DNA of 64,000 nucleotides from Limnobacter humi (GCF_024518835.1 NZ_JANIGO010000003.1:434001-498000); one strand, 5' to 3'; shown: positions 1 through 7,920, counted from the stretch's first letter. Numbers and translations: made by a program. Notes: generated from the letters alone by a model not told the origin.

Positions 1-866
1 GTATTTTGCAGGTCGGTGTAGCGCGATGCTAAAAAATGCCGCTTGTCCAAAAACAGCGCACCAAAAAATGCACCGATCACAAAGTGAAAGCCCAGGGCCT
101 CGCTGATGGTGCCAAACACCAATACAAACACCACCACAATGCCGAACAGCGCCTCTGGACCAAATATTCGGATCATGGTTTCAGGGAAAGTGGCCACACT
201 GAAATTGCGGGCATCCAACCATTCCAGCAGCTTGTTGAGGGCATACACAACCGCGGCAAAGACCATCAGTTTTAAGGTGGCAATGCCCACCGTGTCCAGG
301 GCATCGTTGACAGTGATTTTTTCGGGCAGGTTCAACACAATGCCCAGCACAAACAGGGCCGCCACGTCATTCACAATCGCTGTGGCCAGCGCGTACTTGG
401 CAATCGGTGTATGCAACACACCCAAGCTTTCCATCAATTTCACCGCCACCGGCAACGCAGTAATGGAAATGCACAAACCCAAAAACACCATGCGCATCAC
501 ATCCAGCTCATAAGCCTGGGCCACCACAATGCCGCCGCCAAACGGAATGATGAAGCTCAACGCTGCCAACACCAAGCCGCGGCCCTTCATCGCGCTCACA
601 ATGTCGGCCAGGCGCATCTCCAGCCCGGCACTCAAAATGATGAGGAACACCGCCAACTCAGTAATCCCTGCCAACGCCTTGTTGGGGCTGATCAAACCCA
701 ACACAGCAGGGCCCAGCAACACACCGGCCAAGATTTCACCAATGAGCTCAGGCTGGTTGTAACGGGCAAACAAACGGCCAAACAAACGCGCCGCCACAAT
801 CAAGATCAACAGGCTGGATAGGAGGGACATGGCAAACCATTCAAAATATTCGATCGAGTTTAGCAT
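1..866 (-). CDS. Cation:proton antiporter, CPA2/Kef-type (3' part outside window)
   Basis: The reverse strand reads an open frame from an ATG at 866 to the left edge, about 288 residues, so the C-terminus is missing. It is a multi-spanning membrane protein. Visible CPA2 marks are an N-Q-P-E-L-I-G-E-I-L-A-G motif near residues 37-48, a helix with F-L-I-I-L-S-A-G-L-E-M near 74-84, and an N-D pair at 166-167 in A-I-V-N-D-V-A, the ion-binding aspartate of this superfamily. It should exchange Na+ or K+ for H+ across the inner membrane. A start three codons upstream (875) is also possible; neither has a strong ribosome binding site. Whether a C-terminal RCK/TrkA-N domain (KefB/C type) follows cannot be seen. 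It is divergent from the MarR gene. Confidence 0.85.
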   Translation of the reverse strand, partial: MLNSIEYFEWFAMSLLSSLLILIVAARLFGRLFARYNQPELIGEILAGVLLGPAVLGLISPNKALAGITELAVFLIILSAGLEMRLADIVSAMKGRGLVLAALSFIIPFGGGIVVAQAYELDVMRMVFLGLCISITALPVAVKLMESLGVLHTPIAKYALATAIVNDVAALFVLGIVLNLPEKITVNDALDTVGIATLKLMVFAAVVYALNKLLEWLDARNFSVATFPETMIRIFGPEALFGIVVVFVLVFGTISEALGFHFVIGAFFGALFLDKRHFLASRYTDLQN

Positions 867-884
867 GACCGGCATGACACCCCG

Positions 885-908
885 AACCACGCTGGGAACC
901 ACGCTGGG
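885..908. repeat. 12-bp tandem duplication
   Basis: Two exact adjacent copies of AACCACGCTGGG lie between the divergent antiporter and marR genes, just upstream of the marR -35 element. No function is apparent; it looks like a slippage duplication. Confidence 0.6.
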
Positions 909-938
909 AAACACCCAAGGTCTTGTTTGACGAATCCA

Positions 939-973
939 TTGACAGTCCGTTCTAACAACGATAGGATACTACC
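939..973 (+). promoter_or_regulatory. marR promoter with overlapping putative MarR operator
   Basis: TTGACA (939-944), 17 bases, then TAGGAT (962-967) form a strong sigma70-type promoter. The -10 lies inside GATAGGATACTAC (960-972), whose core TAG-N4-CTA is a short inverted repeat. Closely related sequences occur twice more before the next gene, at the same promoter position. The predicted transcription start falls within a few bases of the ATG at 977, so the message may be leaderless. Autorepression by MarR at this site is inferred. Confidence 0.6.
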
Positions 974-976
974 GAA

Positions 977-1402
977 ATGTCGCATCCCACACTTGATTTC
1001 AAGCGCGCCTATTTGGCGCTGCGCCGGGCACTCGAGAACACCGTGAAACCTTTTGGGTTCACGGGTGGGCAGTTTGACGTCCTTCAATTGTTGATGCACG
1101 AGACCGACATCGAGCACCGTGAATTGCAGCGTAGGCTCGCCGTCACCTCCCCCACATTGACCAATATTGTCGATGTTCTGGAGAAAAACGGACATGTGGT
1201 TCGACGGTCCAATGCGGACGACGCCCGAACCAAATCGATTGCAATCACCGATGCGGCCCGAGAGATTTGTTACTCAGCAGAATTTTGCGATGCAGGTGAC
1301 CAATTGGTTGAGCAGATGTTTGCTGGTTTTACCAAAGAAGAACGGAAACAGTTCACCAAGTTGCTGGCACGGATCGAGCGCAATCTCGATTCACTGACTT
1401 GA
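977..1402 (+). CDS. MarR family transcriptional regulator
   Basis: A 141-residue protein with the MarR winged-helix fold: helices around residues 5-45, a recognition region near 50-75 (L-Q-R-R-L-A-V-T-S-P-T-L-T-N-I) and a wing ending in D-D-A-R-T-K-S-I near 89-96, matching the conserved D-x-R of the family. It probably binds DNA as a dimer and responds to a small ligand, which cannot be predicted. A TAG-N4-CTA motif overlaps its own -10 and recurs twice before the downstream membrane beta-propeller gene, so that gene is its most likely target. There is no ribosome binding site upstream because the predicted transcript begins almost at the ATG. Confidence 0.88.
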   Translation: MSHPTLDFKRAYLALRRALENTVKPFGFTGGQFDVLQLLMHETDIEHRELQRRLAVTSPTLTNIVDVLEKNGHVVRRSNADDARTKSIAITDAAREICYSAEFCDAGDQLVEQMFAGFTKEERKQFTKLLARIERNLDSLT

Positions 1403-1433
1403 GTTTTTTTAACCATTTAGATAGGAAGCTACA
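1399..1433 (+). promoter_or_regulatory. Putative promoter with MarR-type operator, copy 2
   Basis: TTGAGT (1399-1404), 17 bases, then TAGGAA at 1422-1427, with the -10 embedded in GATAGGAAGCTAC (1420-1432). This has the same geometry as the marR promoter, including a TAG-N4-CTA core over the -10. It overlaps the marR stop codon and reads toward the beta-propeller gene. Confidence 0.5.
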
Positions 1434-1459
1434 GAATAAGCACATCCCGCTCAACTTCA

Positions 1460-1493
1460 TTGCGCGGATCCATTTAAATCGATAGGAAGCTAC
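1460..1493 (+). promoter_or_regulatory. Putative promoter with MarR-type operator, copy 3
   Basis: TTGCGC (1460-1465), 17 bases, then TAGGAA (1483-1488), the -10 lying in GATAGGAAGCTAC (1481-1493). It is identical over 13 bases to the copy at 1420 and starts 61 bases after it. The spacing to the ATG at 1519 fits a short leader containing the AGGAG at about 1508. Confidence 0.5.
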
Positions 1494-1518
1494 TTTTAAA
1501 CCAATTCAGGAGTAACTC

Positions 1519-2769
1519 ATGAATACCTTAACGACCTTAACGCAACTGGGGTTAATCGCAACACTCATGGCCATGGGCATTTCTTCGGTGAGGGAATTTC
1601 GTAACCACACCCCCGGACGTTTTCGCAAAGTGGCCAGCGGGTTGGGCTCAATACTGGCGGGCCTTGGGAATGTGGCTGGTTTGATGGTTCCGTTTTTCGC
1701 GTTTTTCATGGCAAGCCTGTCGCTGATTGCGGTGATCATCCATGCCCGGGTTATGCGCAGCACTCGCTCAAGCGTTAGGCCATGGACCTTGGGGGTTGCT
1801 GCACTGCTGGCGCTGGCCGTTGCCCTGTTGCAACCACTGGGACTGAAGGTGCTGCTGCTGCCCAAGGCCGACGACTTACCAACCCGGGCTATGCAAACGC
1901 GCGTGTTGAAAACCTTCGAACCGGGCGAGTCGCTAGAGGGCATTGCTGTGGGCGCCCAGGGGCAGATTGTGCTGACCACCAACAAAGGACTGCGGTTGGA
2001 CTCCAGCGATTATTACCAAGCAGCCGAGGGCACACTGCTGCAATGGTCGCCAACCGGTGAAACACGCACCTTGCTCAAAACACCACAAGGCACCACCGCA
2101 GGGGTACCGGTGGTTCGCCATGACGGCACCATCTTCATGACCAGCCACGGCAAACAATCAGTGGTGTGGCGCTTGGCGCTCAACCAAAAGCCAGAAGTAC
2201 TCGCCAAGTTCCCGGAAGATGCCTGGCCAAATGGGCTGGACCTGGGTCCCGATGGGCAGTTGTATTCCCCCGATAGCCACTTGGGCATTGTCTGGAAAAT
2301 CGATCCCAACACCGGGCGCATCGAGAAAGCTTTTGAGGGTGATGAACTTCGTGCCCGGCCATGGATTGCGCTGGCCCCGGGTGCCAATGGCCTCCACTTC
2401 CAAGGGCAATCGATGTTCGTGACCGTATCGGACAGAACAACCCTTCTTGAATTCACCATGAATGCACAAGGCCAACTGGGAAAACCCCGGGTGCTGGCCA
2501 AAGGTATTCCAGGTGATGACTTTGCCATCGATGCCCAAGGCAATGTGTACGTCACCACCCACCCCTACAACACGCTGGTGAAAGTAACGCCAACCGGAGA
2601 ACGAACCATCGTGGGGGGCGAGGCACAATCGCTGCTGGGCCCCACTGCGGCGGCTTTTGGTCAAACCCTGCAGGACGCCAACACCTTGTATGTGGTGACC
2701 GATGGTGGCGCCTTTCAAGGCAATCCTCAGGCCAAAGGGCAATTGATCGCAGTCAATACCCAACCCTAA
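1519..2769 (+). CDS. Membrane-anchored SMP-30/gluconolactonase-like beta-propeller protein
   Basis: A 416-residue protein. Residues 1-115 hold three or four hydrophobic segments (about 7-20, 40-58, 60-78, 91-113). The rest reads as a six-bladed propeller of the SMP-30/gluconolactonase/LRE type, with repeated D-G/A-x-G-x-h-Y/F blade motifs such as W-P-N-G-L-D-L-G-P-D-G-Q-L-Y and A-I-D-A-Q-G-N-V-Y-V. The propeller probably sits on the periplasmic side. A lactonase or esterase activity is possible from the family but no substrate can be named. The start is supported by CAGGAG about nine bases upstream. It lies directly after marR behind two repeats of the same operator-like motif. Confidence 0.72.
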   Translation: MNTLTTLTQLGLIATLMAMGISSVREFRNHTPGRFRKVASGLGSILAGLGNVAGLMVPFFAFFMASLSLIAVIIHARVMRSTRSSVRPWTLGVAALLALAVALLQPLGLKVLLLPKADDLPTRAMQTRVLKTFEPGESLEGIAVGAQGQIVLTTNKGLRLDSSDYYQAAEGTLLQWSPTGETRTLLKTPQGTTAGVPVVRHDGTIFMTSHGKQSVVWRLALNQKPEVLAKFPEDAWPNGLDLGPDGQLYSPDSHLGIVWKIDPNTGRIEKAFEGDELRARPWIALAPGANGLHFQGQSMFVTVSDRTTLLEFTMNAQGQLGKPRVLAKGIPGDDFAIDAQGNVYVTTHPYNTLVKVTPTGERTIVGGEAQSLLGPTAAAFGQTLQDANTLYVVTDGGAFQGNPQAKGQLIAVNTQP

Positions 2770-2773
2770 AGTG

Positions 2774-2803
2774 CAGGGGCCAGGCAATCGCCTGGCCCTG
2801 TTT
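2774..2803. terminator. Bidirectional terminator hairpin
   Basis: CAGGGGCCAGGC pairs with GCCTGGCCCTG across a four-base loop (one bulged G), followed by TTTC. It lies between convergent genes (propeller protein rightward, lipoprotein operon leftward) and can serve both. Confidence 0.65.
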
Positions 2804-2815
2804 CATGACATTCAA

Positions 2816-3589
2816 TCAGGAACCAATTCGAGACGTGGGCGAGAAAATGACCGGACCCAGGTTTTGAATACCTGCATTGAAATCGGCCATGGCATTGCCC
2901 TTGTAATCCTGATCAAAAGAAGCAATTCGCGCATTGTTCAGTGCCCGTTTGGCAGCATCATCATCGGTCAACACCATGATCAATTCTTTGTCGGATACAC
3001 CACTGACCAGGCGTCTGAATTGCTGAGGATCGCCTTGCTCCAGCAGTTTGTAACCAGCGTCCCCATACCGTTGCTTCAACAAGTCCACCCGCTCGTCAAT
3101 CGCCGCCTTGTTTTGTTGAATATTCAAGGCCTTGATCTTTTCCCAATTCGCCTTGGAAAAATCGAGCAGCCCCAGAAGATCTTCCAGCAATTTCGCCTGC
3201 GCGTTGTTCAGTGCGATTTTTCCGTAGGCGGTATTGACACCCTTGTCGTCAGGCAAGAGTTCCACCGCTTTTTCAATGAGCATGGCCTTCAGTTCATCAG
3301 CTTTTCCACCCAGCAGATTGAGAATAAAACTCCGGGTGTTGGAGAACATGTCATCAACCTGAGCTTGGGAAAGGTACTTTGCATCATCACCATAAATTTT
3401 TCGAACCAAGGACTCCCGCTTCTCGTTGTCGGCCAAAGCCAGAAGGTTATCGATTTCCTTGACATCGCCATTCTCGGTTTTCAACAAAAAACCATAAGCC
3501 ACCTGGTCCATGCGGTCCACAGACACACACCCCTGCAACAGGGCCACGCCAAGCAGAACAGGGGCAATCCAACGTTTTACGCTGTTCAT
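2816..3589 (-). CDS. Lipoprotein, paralogue of the one at 4574-5392
   Basis: A 257-residue protein with a lipoprotein signal: MNSVKRW, a hydrophobic core, then L-L-Q-G-C with the lipidated Cys near residue 21. The mature part is helical and not a family I recognise. It is clearly homologous to the first gene of this operon: both share M-F-x-x-x-R-S-F (about residues 88-95), L-N-x-x-x-N-K-A-A-h-D-E-R followed by L-h-K-Q-R, an L-T-D-D patch, and the C-terminal R-I-G-S. It is the third gene of the operon, nine bases after the barrel gene, with AAGGGGG as ribosome binding site. The residue after Cys is Val, so outer-membrane sorting is expected. Confidence 0.8.
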   Translation of the reverse strand: MNSVKRWIAPVLLGVALLQGCVSVDRMDQVAYGFLLKTENGDVKEIDNLLALADNEKRESLVRKIYGDDAKYLSQAQVDDMFSNTRSFILNLLGGKADELKAMLIEKAVELLPDDKGVNTAYGKIALNNAQAKLLEDLLGLLDFSKANWEKIKALNIQQNKAAIDERVDLLKQRYGDAGYKLLEQGDPQQFRRLVSGVSDKELIMVLTDDDAAKRALNNARIASFDQDYKGNAMADFNAGIQNLGPVIFSPTSRIGS

Positions 3590-3598
3590 ACCGCCCCC

Positions 3599-4537
3599 TT
3601 AAAACGAATAGACCAACGACACACCCACGCGGCTGTAATCCGTTTTGGAATTCGCCAACCACGTGGATGCATTCACGCCGGCCGTCCATTTCGAATTGAT
3701 TTTGTAATCAACACCCAGCCCCAGGGTGAACCACTGCTTGTCCAATGCCGGCTCGGTGGGCAACGGTTGACGCCCATCGGTGAAATTGCTGGCCAAGTTC
3801 GACTTAAACAACCAGCCATTGCCGACGTTGTAATTGGCCCCCACCGACAAGGTGTCGACGTCGACCACGGCCTGTTGCGAGGGTGGCGTGTTGCCGTTGC
3901 CATAATTTTGCTGCTGGTTAGACCGCACATGCGAATAGCCCGCACTGAACAACCAATCCTGATAGGGCAGGAATGCCGTCACAAATGCACCGGCAATGTC
4001 AGTGTCACCGGTGGTATCGGTGGGCGGACCACCCAATACAAATTGATAGCTGCCAGACAGACTGTTCTTTCCATAGAACCCACCCACCGCCAGCCAATCC
4101 AGCGGCGTGTAGCCCAGGGTGAGCATGTACTGGTCCTGCCGCGCATTGCCGGTGAGTTGCAGGGGGAAAGCCACAATTTGGGAGTCAGACTCATTCTTGA
4201 CATAACCCACACTGACCGCTCCAAAGCCCTTGCTGCCCAAGCGGCTGGACACCATCACAGTGGCATCCGTGCCGTCGATTGAGGCGGACGGAAGGCTGGG
4301 GTCATTGGAGTCGGACTGGCTTTGACCCAACTCAAATTTCACTTTGATGTCCGAGAAAAAGGGTAGATCCACATCGCCCAAAGGCTTGATGTCCCGAGGC
4401 CCGGTGTATGGGCCCAGCTTGGGACCCTTGGCTGGAACCAGGTCGGAAGGAATTTGCTGGGCGGAAGCCCAACCATGCAAAGCCAACAAACCTGCGGCCA
4501 ACACAGCGTTGCGAATGAAAGGGTGTGCGAATGTCAT
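3599..4537 (-). CDS. Outer-membrane beta-barrel protein (uncharacterised)
   Basis: A 312-residue protein with a signal peptide ending near A-S-A-Q (about residue 27), a short periplasmic stretch rich in Pro and Lys, then alternating amphipathic strands typical of a barrel (for example Y-M-L-T-L-G-Y, L-S-V-G-A-N-Y, F-T-L-G-L-G-V-D-Y) and the terminal V-S-L-V-Y-S-F. A C-terminal Phe is the BAM recognition signature. About 12 strands seem likely by eye. The ATG at 4537 follows GAGGA by eight bases; a TTG one codon earlier is less likely. It lies between two paralogous lipoprotein genes in one operon, suggesting a channel or secreted-ligand complex; this role is inference. Confidence 0.78.
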   Translation of the reverse strand: MTFAHPFIRNAVLAAGLLALHGWASAQQIPSDLVPAKGPKLGPYTGPRDIKPLGDVDLPFFSDIKVKFELGQSQSDSNDPSLPSASIDGTDATVMVSSRLGSKGFGAVSVGYVKNESDSQIVAFPLQLTGNARQDQYMLTLGYTPLDWLAVGGFYGKNSLSGSYQFVLGGPPTDTTGDTDIAGAFVTAFLPYQDWLFSAGYSHVRSNQQQNYGNGNTPPSQQAVVDVDTLSVGANYNVGNGWLFKSNLASNFTDGRQPLPTEPALDKQWFTLGLGVDYKINSKWTAGVNASTWLANSKTDYSRVGVSLVYSF

Positions 4538-4573
4538 CAAGATGATCCTCGATACAAATGGATTGAATTGGGC

Positions 4574-5392
4574 TCAACTGCCAATGCGGGTGCTTGGGAA
4601 CGCGGTCACGGGTTGTAGTTGCTTTAACAATTGGTCGAAGGTCAATATGGCTGTGGGTGTATTGTCGAAGTCATAACCCCGCACTTCATTGTCGTACCCG
4701 TACTCGCTGTATGCGGTCTGCACAGCCTGGACAGCTGTCTGGTCGTCGGTCAGGAACTTGGCCAACGCCGCATCGTCGTACACCAGGCTGGTCAGCGTGC
4801 GCGCACGGCCCGACTTCAACGTATCGAAAGCCGAAGACCCCACCCGTTGTTTAATCAAGGCCAAACGCTCATCAACCGCTGCTTTGTTGAGGCCAAGGTT
4901 CAATTGTCGGACGGTGGGCCACGCCTTGATGGCCTGGTCAATCTCCAACTTTCGGGCCTGTAGTTCTTCCATCATGCTGGGCTCAGCCTTCAGGCTGATT
5001 GTCCCGCCTTTGCCATCCGGAATATCCACCTTTTTGCCAGCCAATAGGTTGTCCATGTAGACGCTGAGGTACACATCGAAACGGGCGGCAATGTTCCACA
5101 AAAATGACCGTGAATCGGCAAACATGCTGTCGCGTTGCGCGGGCGAGAGGTAAAGGTAATCATTGCCGTAGGTGAAGTACAGCAAGGTGTCCCGCTGCTC
5201 CTGGTTCAGTGAGGCCAGCGCCTCTTTGCCATTGTCGCCTTTGAGTACACTGCGAAAACCGGGCACAATCGCATTTTGAAAGTCGACGATGGCACAACCA
5301 CCCAGCAGGCCCAAACCCAGAAAGCCAGCCATCAAGAGATTGCGGGCACGGTGACGAAGAAAAATCCAACCACTGAACGGTGACGCACACAT
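4574..5392 (-). CDS. Lipoprotein, paralogue of the one at 2816-3589
   Basis: About 272 residues from the ATG at 5392, with lipobox L-L-G-G-C at about residues 29-33. Another ATG at 5332 would give a shorter, also plausible signal peptide. The mature protein is helical and aligns with the third gene of the operon at several blocks (Q-R-D-S-M-F-A-D-S-R-S-F, N-K-A-A-V-D-E-R, F-L-T-D-D, terminal S-T-R-I-G-S). It is the promoter-proximal gene, 36 bases before the barrel gene. A -10 at 5422-5427 supports the 5392 start. Function is unknown; no recognised domain was seen. The paralogue pair points to an ancient duplication around the barrel gene. Confidence 0.75.
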   Translation of the reverse strand: MCASPFSGWIFLRHRARNLLMAGFLGLGLLGGCAIVDFQNAIVPGFRSVLKGDNGKEALASLNQEQRDTLLYFTYGNDYLYLSPAQRDSMFADSRSFLWNIAARFDVYLSVYMDNLLAGKKVDIPDGKGGTISLKAEPSMMEELQARKLEIDQAIKAWPTVRQLNLGLNKAAVDERLALIKQRVGSSAFDTLKSGRARTLTSLVYDDAALAKFLTDDQTAVQAVQTAYSEYGYDNEVRGYDFDNTPTAILTFDQLLKQLQPVTAFPSTRIGS

Positions 5393-5418
5393 GCAACTGA
5401 CCCAAATCGACGAAGTGC

Positions 5419-5441
5419 CCCAGTATAGGTTTGGCACTGGG
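5419..5441 (-). promoter_or_regulatory. Promoter of lipoprotein-barrel operon with inverted repeat
   Basis: On the minus strand a TATACT -10 (5422-5427) sits about 30 bases before the lipoprotein start; the -35 (TTTTCC) is weak. The inverted repeat CCCAGT-N11-ACTGGG spans 5419-5441 and covers the -10, which suggests a repressor site or a weak promoter that needs an activator. Confidence 0.4.
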
Positions 5442-5509
5442 CGCGGAAAATCGTACAAAAAGACGACATGGGTACAAGCAGCGGTGGTGCTTGTCACCGA
5501 TATTGCAAC

Positions 5510-6001
5510 ATGAAACACCTGACCATCATTTATCATTCAGTCACAGGGGCCTCACGGCAAATGGCGCAGGCCGTGGCCTTGGGCGCACAGGGTGAGCCCG
5601 ATTGCCAAGTGACTTGTCTGTCAGCGCCGCAGGCGAACCCGGCAGACCTGTTGAATGCCGATGGCTTGGTGTGGGTGTGCCCTGAAATGTTGGGCAGCAT
5701 GTCGGGCCTGATGAAAGACTTTTTTGAACGTTGCTATTACCCGGTGCTGGACAAGATCACCGGGCGGGCCTACGCCCTGATTGTGTGCGCAGGCAGCGAC
5801 GGGCAAGGTGCTGTGCGGCAAATTCAGCGCATTGCAACCGGCTGGCGTTTAAATGCCGTGGGGCAACCTGTGGTGGTGTGCACGCACGCCCAAACTCCAG
5901 ACCGTATTGCCCAAGCCAAAGTGATTGATGAGACCAATCTGAAACACGGCCGCGAACTGGGTGCTGCCATGGCAGCGGGTTTGGTGATGGGAATTTATTG
6001 A
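5510..6001 (+). CDS. Flavodoxin-like (NADPH-dependent FMN reductase-type) protein
   Basis: A 163-residue protein starting M-K-H-L-T-I-I-Y-H-S-V-T-G-A-S-R. The first beta strand and the S-V-T-G-A-S-R loop (residues 9-15) form the FMN phosphate-binding loop of the flavodoxin fold. Later strand-loop pieces, G-L-V-W-V-C-P-E (about 45-52) and A-L-I-V-C-A-G-S (about 88-95), match the isoalloxazine-contacting loops. It is probably an FMN-dependent oxidoreductase or electron carrier in the cytoplasm; the partner is unknown. It is divergent from the lipoprotein operon and its stop codon abuts the next gene. Confidence 0.75.
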   Translation: MKHLTIIYHSVTGASRQMAQAVALGAQGEPDCQVTCLSAPQANPADLLNADGLVWVCPEMLGSMSGLMKDFFERCYYPVLDKITGRAYALIVCAGSDGQGAVRQIQRIATGWRLNAVGQPVVVCTHAQTPDRIAQAKVIDETNLKHGRELGAAMAAGLVMGIY

Positions 6002-6012
6002 ACAGGTTGAGC

Positions 6013-6855
6013 ATGCAAACGTTACGTTATGTTGGACCCTACCTTGTACTGATGCTCGGCGCCTGCAGCAGTGTGAATGCGCCGTTGCACCCGGCCGATG
6101 AAACCGCTACAGCGCTGGCCACTGAACGCCAAGCTGCCTGCGCGCAATTGGACGTACACCCCGCCACGACCAGTATTCAACTATTGAACACCGAGCCTGC
6201 ACCGGTGTATGGCCTGCCCGATGACAGCCCCCTGAAAGGCTGGCAACACCTCACTTTTTTTCCATTCAAGTTGCCCACCCGCTTTGGCTTGCAGCAATGC
6301 GCGAGTAATGGCCAGCGCTTCCTCACGGTGGATGCCAAATCATCGGCTTCATCCTTGGTGTATGCCATGAATAAGCCAGTGACCAACAACAGCCGTTTGC
6401 GCTGGAAATGGTGGGTGGCCGAAGGCAATCCCAAAGCACAAACCCGCGACCGGGCGCTGGAGGACTCGCCCGTTCGCGTGGTGCTCACCTTTGATGGAAA
6501 CCGCAGCAACTTGAGCGAAGCCGACCAGGCGTTTTTGCAACGGCTGGAGGCCTTTACCCGCCGACCTGCCCCATTTGCCACCTTGATGTACTCAGTGGCG
6601 GCCGGTGTAGAACCCATGGAGATTGTGACCTCGCAACACACCCAGACGGTGCGCATTAAAGCATTGCAAGTGCGTGGCGAACCCCAGGGCGAAGGGCAAT
6701 GGTGGACATTTGACCGCAACATCCGCGAAGACTACATCAAGGCGTTTGGTGAAGCGCCCGGCCAATTGTTGAACGTGGCCATTATGGGCGATGCAGACAA
6801 CACCCAAGGCAGCAGCCGGGCTTACGTGGCAGACCTGCAATGGGTTGGTGACTGA
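6013..6855 (+). CDS. DUF3047 family lipoprotein
   Basis: From the ATG at 6013 (preceded by ACAGG) this is 280 residues with lipobox L-M-L-G-A-C, Cys near 18. The body has the DUF3047 features: a hydrophobic strand around F-F-P-F-K-L-P-T-R-F, L-R-W-K-W-W-V-A-E-G, and R-V-V-L-T-F-D-G-N. The family is a beta-sandwich domain of unknown function in secreted proteins. A TTG at 5998 overlapping the flavodoxin stop would add five residues. It is probably cotranscribed with the flavodoxin-like gene. The function is not known. Confidence 0.72.
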   Translation: MQTLRYVGPYLVLMLGACSSVNAPLHPADETATALATERQAACAQLDVHPATTSIQLLNTEPAPVYGLPDDSPLKGWQHLTFFPFKLPTRFGLQQCASNGQRFLTVDAKSSASSLVYAMNKPVTNNSRLRWKWWVAEGNPKAQTRDRALEDSPVRVVLTFDGNRSNLSEADQAFLQRLEAFTRRPAPFATLMYSVAAGVEPMEIVTSQHTQTVRIKALQVRGEPQGEGQWWTFDRNIREDYIKAFGEAPGQLLNVAIMGDADNTQGSSRAYVADLQWVGD

Positions 6856-6909
6856 GTGGCGCATTCACCCCGTCAAATCACAAACAAAGGCTCGCAACCC
6901 GTATCGCAA

Positions 6910-6934
6910 ATCAGGCTCATGAATTGAGCCTGAT
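6910..6934. terminator. Hairpin between convergent genes
   Basis: ATCAGGCTCA pairs perfectly with TGAGCCTGAT around a five-base loop, between the rightward DUF3047 gene and the leftward GST remnant. Only a short T run follows in either direction, so termination is likely but not certain. Confidence 0.5.
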
Positions 6935-6986
6935 CTTGCGTGTTCAATGCGGCAAAGTCTCGACGCAACCAGCCAAGGCATTTGGC

Positions 6987-7643
6987 CTAGTATGGGAAGG
7001 TTTGCTGAACCCAGGGTTGGCCATCCACCGCCGCAGTCACGGCCTTTTCACCCGCTTGCAAAGCCCGCTCATTGGCCAGCATCACAGGCACATAGGTGCG
7101 GCCCATTTCAGCCAACAAGTCTGTCACCGTGGAGGGTAAGGCGGATGGGCTTACCCAATCTGTATCGATAGGCTCCAAGCCGCTAAGGTCCTCCACCCAC
7201 TGGGTCCAAGCCACCACGCGGGGTGCTGTTTGACAGGTTAGCGCCATGGGCGTTGGGTCAAACAAGGCGAGCTGGCTCAACTGGCCGTACAGTGCAAAGT
7301 CGCTAGCGCCGGGCCTGCGCCCCATCAGGAAAGCGTTGCTGGCAAAGTGGCGCTCCAGAATATCCAACAGGCGCGTGTAACTGGCCTCAATCAATGGTGC
7401 AGTACCCGGGTTGGACCCGACCACACCCAGGCGGGACACCTGCCGTCCACCAAAGGCCTGGGCAATCCAAGCCAGTTCCTCGTTGCTGACTTGGATATTC
7501 ATGGGCAAAGGCACAATGCGGCTGGCTCGGTCTACATCGGCTTCAAAGGCCCAGCGGTAATGGAACATGGGCTTGGTGAGCCATTCATCGGCGTAGTCTT
7601 CCAGCAAGGCATCCAGCAGGGCTAACACCGGGTTTGCAGGCAC
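6987..7643 (-). pseudogene. Glutathione S-transferase, lacking the N-terminal thioredoxin domain
   Basis: The frame encodes 218 residues that correspond only to the all-helical C-terminal GST domain and its linker: L-L-D-A-L-L-E-D-Y-A-D-E-W near the start, then L-E-A-S-Y-type helix and F-L-M-G-R-R-P-G-A-S-D-F-A-L-Y-G-Q-L, the conserved N-capping/D region of helix 6. The glutathione-binding thioredoxin fold that should precede it is absent: upstream in frame is a TGA at 7686-7688 and then the unrelated Trp-rich protein gene. The only starts are GTG codons. It is most simply a 5'-deleted gene; translation as a stand-alone domain cannot be excluded. Confidence 0.6.
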
Positions 7644-7698
7644 CGCTGAATGCGATCCGAGGTGTGGGGCTGGTGGCGGGTTTTGTCATGCGATCAAC

Positions 7699-7920
7699 TC
7701 ACTTCCAACCTTGAATCCATTGATCTTCGTTCAGCAGTTCACGCCAGTGGATGACCTGAGCGTTGCCGGAGTGAACAGCTTGAAGCACAAACTGCTCCAC
7801 GGGATGTTTGTCATCGTCTGGTCGAATCGCGCTGCTCACAATGAAGTGCTTTTCCTTGCGCAATGGCGTTACAGCAGTCCATTTACTCAACAGGAGTTTT
7901 TTAGGGTTTAAACGGCGCAT
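7699..7920 (-). CDS. Small Trp-rich protein, TIGR02450 family
   Basis: A 73-residue protein beginning M-R-R-L-N-P-K-K-L-L-L-S-K-W-T-A-V and ending H-W-R-E-L-L-N-E-D-Q-W-I-Q-G-W-K. The N-terminal N-P-K-K-L-L-x-S-K-W-T and the C-terminal W-R-E-L-x-x-x-x-x-W-x-x-G-W are the hallmarks of the TIGR02450 family. The family function is unknown. It is a stand-alone leftward gene upstream of the GST remnant. Confidence 0.8.
   Translation of the reverse strand: MRRLNPKKLLLSKWTAVTPLRKEKHFIVSSAIRPDDDKHPVEQFVLQAVHSGNAQVIHWRELLNEDQWIQGWK

Noticed and set aside
2771-4282. Long rightward reading frame of 503 codons
   Set aside because: It is antisense to the lipoprotein and barrel genes, which have signal peptides, ribosome binding sites and a BAM signature. 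The opposite frame has a His/Gln/Arg-rich composition typical of antisense reading.
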